From Nitrospira sp. SG-bin2 (GTDB lineage Bacteria > Nitrospirota > Nitrospiria > Nitrospirales > Nitrospiraceae): a DNA stretch of 64,000 bases. The notes under the pieces are model-generated. The model was not told the DNA's origin, did not search any database, and was given only the letters and a program-made list of their open reading frames with translations. The stretch lies in the NCBI GenBank assembly GCA_002083405.1, contig LVWT01000026.1:45803-109802 (forward strand). The letters are read 5' to 3'. The position numbers and the translations under genes were made by a program. Below are positions 32,940-41,717 of the stretch, piece by piece (position 1 is the stretch's first letter; each line of letters begins with the position of its first letter).

Positions 32940-34523
32940 ATGGATATTCACGCGCTCCAACAAATCGTACACAAGACTCGAGATGCCAGACGGAAACAGA
33001 CATTTCCGAAGTTCTCTCCCGCCGAGCGCGATCAACTGATTCACAAGTATCATCCCGACTTTCGCGCCAGCGCCTATCGGCCTATTCGATTCGGCCCCAA
33101 TGAAGGGGACAAGACCGTCGTCGAGCTGGCGGCCTTGCTGGAGGGCGACAGTCCCATCCAGGATGGGGCCGAGCTCACGCCCCACCATCGCACCGATGTG
33201 CTGGTCATCGGCGGAGGCGGGGCCGGTTGTGCGGCGGCATTGCACGCGCATGGAGCAGGCGCCAAAGTCATTTTGGCGACCAAGTTGCGGCTGGCCGACT
33301 CCAACAGCGTGATGGCGCAAGGGGGAATGCAGATCTCCGTCGCGCCCGAAGATTCACCGGTTACCCATTTCCTCGACACCCTCAAGGGCGGCCATATGCA
33401 GAACGACCATGAGCTGCTCAAGGTGATGGTCGAAGAGGGGCCTTCGATTGCCAAGTGGCTGATCAGTCTCGGTGTACTGTTCGATCGGCAGGCCGACGGC
33501 AATTTGCACGTGAAGAAGGGCGGCGGCAGCTCCAAACCCCGCCTGCTGACCTGCTCAGACTACACCGGTCTGGAAATCATGCGGGTGCTCAAGGATGAAG
33601 TCCTCAATCAGAAGATCCAGTTGTTGGAGTTCTGCGCGGCGATCGAACTGCTCAGCGACGACGAAGGGCGTTGCACCGGCGCGATCTTCAAGGATCTGGA
33701 CAATCATCAGCATGTCATTGTCGCGGCCAAGTCGGTCATTCTGGCGACCGGCGGCATCGGCCGGCTCCACATTCAAGGGTTTCCGACGAGCAACCACTAT
33801 GGCGCGACGGGCGACGGCCTGTGTCTGAGCTACCGGATGGGAGCCAAGTTGGCCCATATCGACACGTTCCAATACCACCCCTCAGGCGCGGTCTATCCGG
33901 AACAATTGATCGGCGCCCTGGTCACGGAAGGCATCAGGTCCGAGGGCGGCCATCTCGTCAATGCCAAGGGCGACCGGTTTGTAAACGAACTCGATACGCG
34001 CGATGTGGTGTCGTCCTCGATCATCCGCGAATGTGAAGAAGGCCGTGGCATCCGGACCATGTCGGGCCGCATCGGCGTCTGGCTGGACACCCCGCTGTTG
34101 GATGCGGAGCATGGGCCCGGCACGCTCGAAAAACATTTCCCGGCCATGATGCTTCAGTTCGAGCGGTTCGGTATCGACATCAGCAAAGACCCGGTGCTCA
34201 TTTATCCCACGCTGCACTATCAGAACGGCGGAGTAAAGATCGATACGAATTCGGAAACGAACGTGAAGAATCTTTTCGTGGCGGGCGAGGCGTCAGGGGG
34301 CTTGCACGGGCGCAATCGGTTGATGGGAAACTCGTTGCTCGATTTGATGGTCTTCGGAAAGCGGTCCGGGTTGACTGCCGCCTCACGCGCCGCATCGATG
34401 AAGCAAGGGGCGTTGACGCTCAAACATTTGCAACGATATCGGGCGGAAGCCAAGCAGCACGGGAATGTCAGCGGTGTCATCTCGCCGATGATCCTGCCGG
34501 CGTACACCAGGAAAGTGGGATAG
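32940..34523 (+). CDS. frdA: Fumarate reductase/succinate dehydrogenase-like flavoprotein subunit
   Basis: The 527-residue FAD protein would reduce fumarate to succinate. Its Rossmann motif VIGGGGAGCAAALHAH begins near residue 83 after an unusual 80-residue N-terminal extension. ALVTEGIRSEGGHLVN and YPTLHYQNGGVKID are substrate-site regions. It lacks most of the C-terminal helical domain of standard 590-residue FrdA. No anchor subunit is encoded nearby, which suggests a soluble complex. Alternatives are a thiol- or NADH-linked reductase. Confidence 0.85.
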   Translation: MDIHALQQIVHKTRDARRKQTFPKFSPAERDQLIHKYHPDFRASAYRPIRFGPNEGDKTVVELAALLEGDSPIQDGAELTPHHRTDVLVIGGGGAGCAAALHAHGAGAKVILATKLRLADSNSVMAQGGMQISVAPEDSPVTHFLDTLKGGHMQNDHELLKVMVEEGPSIAKWLISLGVLFDRQADGNLHVKKGGGSSKPRLLTCSDYTGLEIMRVLKDEVLNQKIQLLEFCAAIELLSDDEGRCTGAIFKDLDNHQHVIVAAKSVILATGGIGRLHIQGFPTSNHYGATGDGLCLSYRMGAKLAHIDTFQYHPSGAVYPEQLIGALVTEGIRSEGGHLVNAKGDRFVNELDTRDVVSSSIIRECEEGRGIRTMSGRIGVWLDTPLLDAEHGPGTLEKHFPAMMLQFERFGIDISKDPVLIYPTLHYQNGGVKIDTNSETNVKNLFVAGEASGGLHGRNRLMGNSLLDLMVFGKRSGLTAASRAASMKQGALTLKHLQRYRAEAKQHGNVSGVISPMILPAYTRKVG

Positions 34524-34691
34524 AGGACGGCGACGGAGGCAGTTCTTGTGCTCGCCCACCGCGCACACAAGATCAATCAGAATAACAGCTAGAGGTCGGT
34601 GCTTGCAGGGGTGAAGGACGCGTCTCGGCGCGTTCAGTGCGGGCGGGTGAGATTAGCCCGCGCAGTGAGAAACGCCTCCATCGCCGTCCTC
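34523..34691 (+). repeat. Variable-armed hairpin element, family A copy 2 (expanded)
   Basis: Arms at 34523-34540 and 34674-34691 pair at 17 of 18 positions. The inside starts CTTGTGCTCGCCCACCGCGC, as in other copies, but the second half is diverged and enlarged (about 50 nt longer than copy 3). It fills the frdA-sucC spacer. Confidence 0.82.
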
Positions 34692-34710
34692 AGGGATAAA
34701 GAGGTCGAGA

Positions 34711-35889
34711 ATGAATGTGCATGAGTTTCAGGCCAAGTCTCTGTTTGCCCAGTTCGGTGTGCCGGTTCCGCGTGGAAAGGAGATCACCTCTCCCGAAGCC
34801 GCGACAGCCTGGGCCAACGAGCTGAACACGCCGGTCTTCGTCGTGAAGGCGCAGATCCATGCGGGCGGACGCGGCAAGGCGGGCGGCGTCAAGATCACCA
34901 AAGACAAGAGCGCCGTCGCCGGTTTTGCCAAGGAACTCATCGGCAAAACGCTGGTCACGCACCAGACCGGCCCCAAAGGCCGCACGGTCCATCGTCTGTT
35001 GATGGAGGAAGGCGCGAACATCGCCAAGGAGCTGTATCTCTCGATCCTCGTCGATCGCGACACGGGCTGGCCGATTTTTATCGCCAGCACTGAGGGCGGG
35101 ATGGAGATCGAGGAAGTCGCGGCCCACACGCCGGAAAAGATCATCAAGGAGCCGATCGATCCCGCCGTGGGGTTCCAGGGCTACAACGGACGAAACATCG
35201 CGTTCGCGCTCGGTTTGCAGAATCTCGAACCAGCCGTGATGGGTCCCTTCACCAAGATGCTGGGCAACCTGTATCGCCTGTTCATGGAAAAGAACTGCGC
35301 GCTCGTCGAGATCAATCCGCTCATCATCACGAAAGAAAAGACCGTTGTGGCATTGGACGGCAAGGTGTCGTTCGACGACAACGGGCTGTTTAAGCATGAA
35401 GACGTCCAGAAGATGCGGGATCTGAACGAGGAAGAGCCGCTGGAAATCGAGGCAACAGCCAACAATCTGAACTATGTCAAGCTCGACGGCAATATCGGGT
35501 GCATGGTGAACGGTGCGGGCCTCGCCATGGCGACGATGGATGTCATCAAGCTGGCTGGCAGCGAGCCGGCCAATTTCCTGGATGTCGGCGGCGGGGCGAC
35601 CAAGGAGACGGTGGCGGCCGGGTTTCGCATTTTGCTGAAAGACCCCAACGTCAAAGGTATCTTCATTAACATCTTCGGCGGCATTGTGCGTTGCGAACGG
35701 ATCGCGCACGGGGTGATCGAAGCGGCCAAAGAAGTGAAGATCAATGTGCCCTTGGTCGTTCGTTTGCAAGGGACGAATGCGGAAGAAGGCCGCAAACTGC
35801 TGGCCGACTCCGGCCTGAAGCTGGAAGTGGCCAACGATTTGTGGGACGCGGCGCAGAAGATTGTGAGATTGACGGGGAAGGCGGCGTAA
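34711..35889 (+). CDS. sucC: Succinyl-CoA ligase (ADP/GDP-forming), beta subunit
   Basis: With SucD it makes succinyl-CoA from succinate in the rTCA direction. The 392-residue protein has the ATP-grasp core (AGGRGKAGGVK, LVEINPLII) and the CoA-ligase end (LDVGGGATKE, GIVRCERIAHG). Start ATG 34711 follows GAGG. The family A element just upstream places a long hairpin before its ribosome site. Confidence 0.96.
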   Translation: MNVHEFQAKSLFAQFGVPVPRGKEITSPEAATAWANELNTPVFVVKAQIHAGGRGKAGGVKITKDKSAVAGFAKELIGKTLVTHQTGPKGRTVHRLLMEEGANIAKELYLSILVDRDTGWPIFIASTEGGMEIEEVAAHTPEKIIKEPIDPAVGFQGYNGRNIAFALGLQNLEPAVMGPFTKMLGNLYRLFMEKNCALVEINPLIITKEKTVVALDGKVSFDDNGLFKHEDVQKMRDLNEEEPLEIEATANNLNYVKLDGNIGCMVNGAGLAMATMDVIKLAGSEPANFLDVGGGATKETVAAGFRILLKDPNVKGIFINIFGGIVRCERIAHGVIEAAKEVKINVPLVVRLQGTNAEEGRKLLADSGLKLEVANDLWDAAQKIVRLTGKAA

Positions 35890-35891
35890 GA

Positions 35892-36013
35892 AGAAGAGTG
35901 CCGGGCCGGGTCTCAGTGCTCGCCCACCGCGCACGCAAGATCGATGAGATTATCGGAAATCGGGCGGTGCTCGGTGGATGCGCGCAGTATGAGACCCGGC
36001 CCAGCACTCTTCT
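35892..36013 (+). repeat. Variable-armed hairpin element, family A copy 3 (reference copy)
   Basis: Arms of 24 bp (35892-35915 and 35990-36013) pair at 23 positions. The 74-nt loop holds GTGCTCGCCCACCGCGCACG and GGGCGGTGCTCGGTGGATGC. It nearly fills the sucC-sucD spacer. It is the cleanest copy. Confidence 0.88.
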
Positions 36014-36042
36014 AGAGTGAAGAACAGGAAAAGAGGTTAATC

Positions 36043-36915
36043 GTGAGCATTCTGGTCAATAAGAATACGCGGGTGGTGGTGCAGGGGATTACAGGCAAGG
36101 AAGGCTCGTTCCATGCCACTCAATGCAAAGCCTATGGAACGAAGGTCGTCGCCGGTGTCACGCCTGGAAAGGCGGGGCAGGAGGTCGAAGGGATCCCTGT
36201 CTTCAATACCGTCCGTGATGCGGTCAAGAAAGAGCAGTGCGACACGTCGCTGATTTTCGTGCCGCCGCCATTTTGTGCCGATGCGATTCTGGAAGCAGCA
36301 GATGCCGGCGTAAAGCTGATCATCTGTATCACAGAAGGCATTCCGGTGAACGACATGGTGAGGGTCAAGCGCGCGCTCAGCGGGCGGGATGTGCGATTGA
36401 TCGGCCCGAATTGCCCAGGCGTCATCACGGTAGACGAAGCTAAGATCGGCATCATGCCGGGATTTATCCATAAGAAGGGTGTGGTGGGAGTGGTTTCCCG
36501 CAGCGGGACCCTCACCTACGAGGCCGTGCATCAACTCTCGACCCTCGGATTGGGCGAAACGACCTGCGTGGGCATCGGCGGTGATCCGGTCAACGGGACC
36601 GGTTTTGTCGATGTGCTGCCGCTGTTTGAAAAGGATCCCGAGACACACGCTATCGTCATGATCGGTGAAATCGGCGGCGACGCTGAGGAGAAAGCAGCTG
36701 AATTCATCAAGAAACATGTCAAGAAGCCGGTTGTCAGCTTTATCGCTGGGATCACCGCGCCTCCCGGTCGGCGGATGGGCCATGCGGGCGCGATCATTTC
36801 AGGCGGCAAAGGCACGGCGACTGAGAAGATGAAGGCCCTCGAAACAGCCGGCGTAACGGTCGTCAAGAACCCGGCTGAAATCGGAAACGCGGTCAAGAAG
36901 GCGCTGGGACGATAA
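36043..36915 (+). CDS. sucD: Succinyl-CoA ligase, alpha subunit
   Basis: The 290-residue alpha subunit carries the CoA-binding loop (GITGKEGSFHATQ) and the phosphorylated His in MGHAGAIISGGKGT. It begins at GTG 36043 after AAGAGGTT. It ends the eight-gene rTCA operon. No clear hairpin terminator was seen right after it. Confidence 0.96.
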   Translation: MSILVNKNTRVVVQGITGKEGSFHATQCKAYGTKVVAGVTPGKAGQEVEGIPVFNTVRDAVKKEQCDTSLIFVPPPFCADAILEAADAGVKLIICITEGIPVNDMVRVKRALSGRDVRLIGPNCPGVITVDEAKIGIMPGFIHKKGVVGVVSRSGTLTYEAVHQLSTLGLGETTCVGIGGDPVNGTGFVDVLPLFEKDPETHAIVMIGEIGGDAEEKAAEFIKKHVKKPVVSFIAGITAPPGRRMGHAGAIISGGKGTATEKMKALETAGVTVVKNPAEIGNAVKKALGR

Positions 36916-37500
36916 ATCTTCCACCGCGGGCTCTTCTGGCAGCACTCTCCTCCGTTCCCATTTCCTGAGAGCTGTTCCCTGCGGGCGCTCCATCTGTTCC
37001 AGGCCGAGCTGCAGATTGACGAGCACCAGGTCGTTCAACGCTAAAAGCGTACAGGACTCCACCCCCGTTAGCCGATTCGGCCGTAGTGTGAGCAGATTCA
37101 CACCGGTCAGGCTGACAAACATGAGCCGCTGTGGATTGCGGCCTGATTTTGACGAACAGGGTCATGTTTCTCTTCTCGAATACTCCCGCTGAGACATTGG
37201 ATTTAACGATAGCTCTAATTTGTTTTATCTATTTTCAAAACTGAAGGGGGGATTGCTACTGTTGGCGCCGTCCGCCTCCACGATGGGAAAAGCGTATTCC
37301 TTCGTGGTCATGTTGGTGTCAACTATTCGGGCTCTCATGCCGATGGTCACAACAGCAGGAACGGAGAGCAGTTCGAGCGCGATGAAGGCAGGATGGTCTT
37401 GCCCGGCTCCCTTGGTTCTCCAAGAAATACCGACTCGCACCAGTCGTTGCGATTACAACTCGTCGAATAACATGTTTTCTTTACCGTGGGAGGGTGATGA
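36916..37500. other. 585-nt stretch without a convincing gene
   Basis: Short open frames occur on both strands (for example minus 36799-37122, which overlaps sucD, and plus 37220-37504), but none has a good ribosome site or recognisable family. An AT-rich segment near 37200-37240 might hold a promoter for the barrel gene. GGGAGGG precedes the ATG at 37501. Confidence 0.4.
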
Positions 37501-38304
37501 ATGAAAACGAGAATTTCGGCGATGATTTTTCTTCTGTGCGTAGTCGGTTTTTCTCAGTCTGTTCGCGCGAATGATGAGCTGCCCACGATCTCATCGGGGA
37601 CGATCGAGCCCTATATGTCTTTTATGGCGGGTGTGGCAATACCGAACAGCCCGACTATCACGTTCAATGACGGGACGCAGCCCAATCAGGTGGAGAATGT
37701 CGACTATCAGACGAAACAGTCGATCGGGGGCAACGCGGGCGTCTGGTTTCCCACCAGAAACGCCTTGGCGGGATTTGATGTCGGCCTGGAAGTCACCGGC
37801 TTTGTGTGGTATCCGGACATAGCCTGCTGTCAGGAAAATGTGAATGGGAGGATTCTTCCAGGCGGAGCGTTTGAGGGCACCACGACTGAAAAGCAAGGCA
37901 TCTACATCGGCCCCAATCTTATGGTTCGCTACCCGATGGGGATTTCCGAGGCTTATCCTAACGGGCGGTGGTTTCCGTACATCGGGGGCGGCGCGGGAGC
38001 GCACCAGATGTCGTTTAGGCCGGGTGGATTCCGGGGGGCTGGTTTCTCGAACGCCATCACCGACCAACGGAATACGACGATCGGGTTTCTGGCAGTGGGA
38101 GGAGTCAAGGCGCATCTCTTCAAGTACGTAGCTGCGTTTGCTGAGGCAAAGTATGTGATCGCTGATCATGACGCGCTGGGGACGGATCGCTACGGGGCGT
38201 CCACAGTTGGCGGTCAAGATCAAGTTATCAATGATTACACAGCCAATATCCGAACCATCTTTGTGCACGCGGGCTTGTCGATTCACTTTGACATCAGGCC
38301 GTAG
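37501..38304 (+). CDS. Outer-membrane beta-barrel protein
   Basis: After a signal peptide (about residues 1-23, ending VRAND), the 267-residue protein shows alternating Gly/aromatic strands (GIYIGPNLMVRYPMG, FPYIGGGAGAHQM) and ends IHFDIRP, typical of OmpA/OprF-like eight-stranded barrels. Two adjacent Cys occur in a loop (ACCQEN). No porin or transport role can be assigned. It has a strong ribosome site and its own terminator, so it is likely a single-gene unit. Confidence 0.82.
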   Translation: MKTRISAMIFLLCVVGFSQSVRANDELPTISSGTIEPYMSFMAGVAIPNSPTITFNDGTQPNQVENVDYQTKQSIGGNAGVWFPTRNALAGFDVGLEVTGFVWYPDIACCQENVNGRILPGGAFEGTTTEKQGIYIGPNLMVRYPMGISEAYPNGRWFPYIGGGAGAHQMSFRPGGFRGAGFSNAITDQRNTTIGFLAVGGVKAHLFKYVAAFAEAKYVIADHDALGTDRYGASTVGGQDQVINDYTANIRTIFVHAGLSIHFDIRP

Positions 38305-38340
38305 GGTCGTAAAGGAATAGCAAGCTCTCCTGTTTTTCCC

Positions 38341-38373
38341 GGCGCGGTCAATCTCTGGCCGCGCCGTTTTTTT
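38341..38373 (+). terminator. Rho-independent terminator after the barrel gene
   Basis: GGCGCGG and CCGCGCC pair across an 11-nt loop and are followed by G and seven Ts. Confidence 0.88.
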
Positions 38374-38713
38374 ACCCCACTCCATCGCTGCAGTCTCGTG
38401 TCTTTCTGATTCATGCCTGCTTCTGCGTGCCGCTTTTCGTTACTCACTTCTTGTGAAGCGGGCCGTGTAGTAGGTCGAAAGAGCGTATGGCATCCAGACG
38501 TGAGGCGTGAGGAGTAAGGGGTGAGGTGTGGAAAATCCAGAGCAGGGAACCGATAGCAGTGTTGAATTGAGAGTTCTCAGATACACCTCAATTCTCAACT
38601 CACAAGTGTTCGGCTCAGTTCTGTGCTGGACGCCATCAGCGACACGCGCATTTCCTCACGCGTTGTGAAATGCGTTTCACGAGAGAGGTTCGCCTTGTTG
38701 AGCGGGCAGGATT
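38374..38713. other. Intergenic repeats between barrel and PilZ genes
   Basis: Contains a GTGAGGCGTGAGGAGTAAGG tract at about 38502 of the same class as those near 7575 and 32900, and a palindromic stretch with TCACGCGTTGTGAAATGCG around 38655. No gene is supported. Two convergent genes end on either side. Confidence 0.45.
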
Positions 38714-39109
38714 CTACAAGTGATGGGCCTGGGACGGTTCGCCAGGCAAAGTGGGATTGGTTCGGGTCTCCAGCAAAGCGGTCAGTTGTTCCCACACGAC
38801 GCGGTCCAATCGGTCGCGAGTGATCGTCGGCAATCGAATGAATTCAACCCCGAATGTCTGCTCACGCACCCACCGGATTTTTCCCAGTTCGATGAACAGC
38901 GACATGGTTGGGTCCGGCAGGATGACGCTCAATTTCACATAGCTATCAGCCAGGACAGCCAGGACAGCCTGGTCACAGACAATCGAACAGCCGGTAAGCG
39001 AGAGGTCTGCGACGGTCCCTTCGCCCACGAAGGGCGCCCCCCCAAAAATAACCGGGTAGATGACGGGATATCGATGATAGGCACGGGCGTCCGGTGTGGT
39101 CTGCGCCAT
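38714..39109 (-). CDS. PilZ-domain protein
   Basis: The 131-residue protein resembles PilZ: an RAYHRYPV start, the VADLSLTGCSIVC core and IRWVREQTFGVEFIRL near the end. A long frame to 39679 overlaps the secretin gene and is a shadow; ATG 39109 has GGAGG just upstream. It follows the orphan secretin on the same strand after a 118-bp gap and may be co-transcribed with it. Confidence 0.78.
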   Translation of the reverse strand: MAQTTPDARAYHRYPVIYPVIFGGAPFVGEGTVADLSLTGCSIVCDQAVLAVLADSYVKLSVILPDPTMSLFIELGKIRWVREQTFGVEFIRLPTITRDRLDRVVWEQLTALLETRTNPTLPGEPSQAHHL

Positions 39110-39227
39110 GCTGGGTTCCTCCGTTGGGGCAGTGTACCGCGGTGGGCCGATCAGTCCTATCCCTCGGAGGAGGGGGCTTCCGCATACGTGTGGGGTTTTA
39201 GCAATGAGGCTGAGCCGGGTGTGATGT

Positions 39228-40811
39228 TCAACGAGGGCTGTTGGGCGGCGTGATCGGGCGCTCAAGACGTTCCAGGATATCTTGTTTGAGCCTCGTGGGC
39301 TCTTCAATGCGGTTATCGCGTTGCAGCGTATTGATTTCTCTTGCTTTTCTGGCATTGAGTTCGATGATGTCCGCGTCATCACGGACGAGATGTGGGGTAA
39401 GAAAGACGAGGAGATTGAGTTTCTCCACCGTGCGGGTCTGGGATCGGAAAAACCACCCCAGCCAGGGGATGTCTCCAAAAAATGGCACTTTTCGCTCACT
39501 GAGCGTGATGTTGTCACGGACCAATCCGCCCACAACCAGCGTCTGTTGATCGTGCGCGATGGTGGTTGTTTCCATGGAGCGTTTTGTCGTGGTGGGGCCG
39601 ACCGGGATGGTGGCGGTGCCGGAGCCGATGGTTTGGGCCACATTGTCCGCGATGGCGGTGATCTCTTGCTTGATTTCAAGGCGGATGAGGTCGTCCTCGA
39701 GTACCTGGGGCGTCAGCTCCAACGTGACGCCCACGTCTTTCCGTTCGATGGTGACCAGTGTACCTCCGGTGATGCCCTGGGCTTGCCCGGTTGGAAACGG
39801 CCGATTTTCCCCGACGACGATTTTGGCTTTCTGATTGTCGGCGGCCAGTACTTGCGGAGTGGAGAGAATGTTGGTGTCAGTCATGTTCATCAGGAACTGC
39901 ATGAAGGCCCGGACATTGACTGTATTCAACACAGTCGTGGCGCCGCCTGTGGCGCCGCCTGCGGCGATGCCGCTGATGGCCTGCGCCACGGACGCAAGAT
40001 CTTCAGGCGCCCGGTTGAATCCAATGAGGCCTTGAAGGAACCCCTCTTTTCCCGCGCTGAGCACTTGTGTGGGATCGGTTCCAATTTGTCTCAGCCGGTC
40101 GACTTGCACTTCGAGAATGACCGCTTCCACGAATACCTGTTTCCGCTTGACGTCGAGCTCACGAATGACCGATTGAAGCCGGCTGTAGGCGGATTTCGCG
40201 GCACTGATGATAATGGAATTCGTCGGCTTATCGGCAAAGACCTGAACAGGCGCCTCAAATTCCGTCAGCGGCCTGATCGGAGGCCTGACGCCAGGAGCCG
40301 TCTGGGCGACGGTTTGTGAGCGCGCAACTAAGTTGGTTAAGACGGCGGCGAGATCCGTGGCATTGGCGTTCTTGAGTTTATAGACATACACCCCGCGTTC
40401 CGGGGGAAGGTCGCCCATTTGTACGATCTGATGGGTGTTTCCTTTGGGGACCACGGCCAGGCGCGCGACTTCCAGCGCTGCCACAAACATACTGTAGGCC
40501 TGATCCGGTGTGACTTTCGTTGGAGAATAGACGGAAATCTTTCCCCCCTGTTTCTTGATCGTTTCATCCAGGACAAAGTTTTTCCCCGTGATCTCGCTGA
40601 TGAAGCGAACAAGGACAGGAATGTCCACATCGTTGAAATCCAGCGCAATTTTGGCCGACGGAGCGTTCGTGCCCTCGGCCCGGAGGGTTTGCGGACAGAT
40701 CAGCGAGGCAACCAGCAGCAGGGCGCTGAAACTGGGTCCCAATCTCCTGATCACTGTTCTCGCGTGTTCGAAGCAAGCATCGAGCCGTATCACAAACCCA
40801 TCTCTCCCCAT
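39228..40811 (-). CDS. gspD: Type II secretion secretin (GspD-like), orphan
   Basis: The 527-residue protein has a signal region, an N0 domain (IALDFNDVDIPVLVRFISEI), an N1/KH-like domain (VYKLKNANATDLAAVLTNL) and the C-terminal secretin pore (VPFFGDIPWLGWFF then LNLLVFLTPHLV). It is shorter than the common 650-residue GspD, having fewer N domains. No other gsp gene lies in the window. PilQ is a less likely reading. Confidence 0.85.
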   Translation of the reverse strand: MGRDGFVIRLDACFEHARTVIRRLGPSFSALLLVASLICPQTLRAEGTNAPSAKIALDFNDVDIPVLVRFISEITGKNFVLDETIKKQGGKISVYSPTKVTPDQAYSMFVAALEVARLAVVPKGNTHQIVQMGDLPPERGVYVYKLKNANATDLAAVLTNLVARSQTVAQTAPGVRPPIRPLTEFEAPVQVFADKPTNSIIISAAKSAYSRLQSVIRELDVKRKQVFVEAVILEVQVDRLRQIGTDPTQVLSAGKEGFLQGLIGFNRAPEDLASVAQAISGIAAGGATGGATTVLNTVNVRAFMQFLMNMTDTNILSTPQVLAADNQKAKIVVGENRPFPTGQAQGITGGTLVTIERKDVGVTLELTPQVLEDDLIRLEIKQEITAIADNVAQTIGSGTATIPVGPTTTKRSMETTTIAHDQQTLVVGGLVRDNITLSERKVPFFGDIPWLGWFFRSQTRTVEKLNLLVFLTPHLVRDDADIIELNARKAREINTLQRDNRIEEPTRLKQDILERLERPITPPNSPR

Positions 40812-40888
40812 CCAAATGAGGTGTTGGTCTTTATCTGATATTCCGACCGTATCATAGGCGCATTAAGGGACACAATCAAAGCTATGTT

Positions 40889-40918
40889 TTCATTGTGAGT
40901 CGTACGATTCACAATGAA
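40889..40918. promoter_or_regulatory. 30-bp palindrome between divergent genes
   Basis: The arms read TTCATTGTGA and TCACAATGAA around a centre of GTCGTACGAT, perfect except for one pair. With no loop, it looks like a dimeric regulator site rather than a terminator. The TGTGA half-sites are 10 bp apart, so it is not a standard CRP site. Confidence 0.65.
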
Positions 40919-41017
40919 TTCACACGGCCGGCGGCCGATATGGGCCTACTGTCCACTCAGTATTGATCAGAGAAAAGCCGATAAAGAGCAGACCATACCT
41001 GAGGCTGTCGATGCACA

Positions 41018-41401
41018 ATGGACCACAGCATTCTACAGGATAAAGTGCAGGCATTTGCGCAGCGGCTGCTCCAGGAGGCACAGGGGGATCCGGTGCGGGC
41101 GCTGGGGCTGCTTGTTCTGGTTCTCGACGGGGCGGAGATTGAGTCGGCGGAGCATGCGCATCGGCTGGTGGCCGAAGTGCGTCAAGCGTTGATGCCGTCG
41201 CATCCTAGTGAAATGGGACGTCCTGTTCAGCATCTAGCCGGGGAGGTGTCATGGGAGGGCGTACAACACTGCCTTCGTTGTGCGACGGTTCTGGCGCGCA
41301 AGGACCATGGACAAGGAGCCCCGTTCGCAACAGAGCACGTGTATCAGATCGGCCCGCGGTTTACATCGGAGAAATTCGACGAGTTCGATGTCTGTAGGTA
41401 G
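41018..41401 (+). CDS. Small hypothetical protein
   Basis: The 127-residue frame has strong GC3 bias, supporting coding. It is mostly helical in the first 60 residues and contains a CxxC pair (CLRC), with no family recognised. It is divergent from gspD across the 40889 palindrome and could share regulation with it. Confidence 0.55.
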   Translation: MDHSILQDKVQAFAQRLLQEAQGDPVRALGLLVLVLDGAEIESAEHAHRLVAEVRQALMPSHPSEMGRPVQHLAGEVSWEGVQHCLRCATVLARKDHGQGAPFATEHVYQIGPRFTSEKFDEFDVCR

Positions 41402-41717
41402 CCCTATTGTGGTTTGGCGCTGAATCCTGCGACAGGTCGCCCACCGATCCGCAAGAACATCTTTCACTGCCTCTGTTTGTCATCAGCCGTTCAAAAATGG
41501 AGCGATGCGCTACCTGGCCGGCCGGGAGATTATGGTAACCCCTCAATTTTCAGAGTGTTTGAGCCTGATGGTTTCAATGCCGATAGGCATTGGGCTTGCA
41601 GCCTCTTACCAGGTTTCCCCTCTGGCGATGAATTAATGTTCGGCGGCAGGCTTGACGAGTTGGATGTCGGCGGCTCGAGCGCATTCCAACAATTCAGAGA
41701 TCTGCTAAGGTTGTACC
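41402..41717. other. 316-nt leader without a supported gene
   Basis: A short stem (CAATGCC / GGCATTG, 41575-41592) is the only clear structure. The open frame at 41414-41731 overlaps the next gene and has no motif or ribosome site. Confidence 0.4.

Noticed and set aside
34690..35934. 414-residue antisense frame over sucC
   Set aside because: Shadow of sucC; composition is typical of reverse-strand frames in GC-rich genes.
36799..37122. 107-residue minus-strand frame after sucD
   Set aside because: It overlaps sucD by over 100 bp and has no ribosome site; the Leu-rich start matched nothing I know.
37220..37504. 94-residue plus-strand frame before the barrel gene
   Set aside because: No Shine-Dalgarno and no conserved features; it abuts the real start at 37501.
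40894..40913. CRP/FNR site
   Set aside because: The TGTGA/TCACA half-sites are 10 bp apart, not 6, so it is reported only as a generic palindrome.
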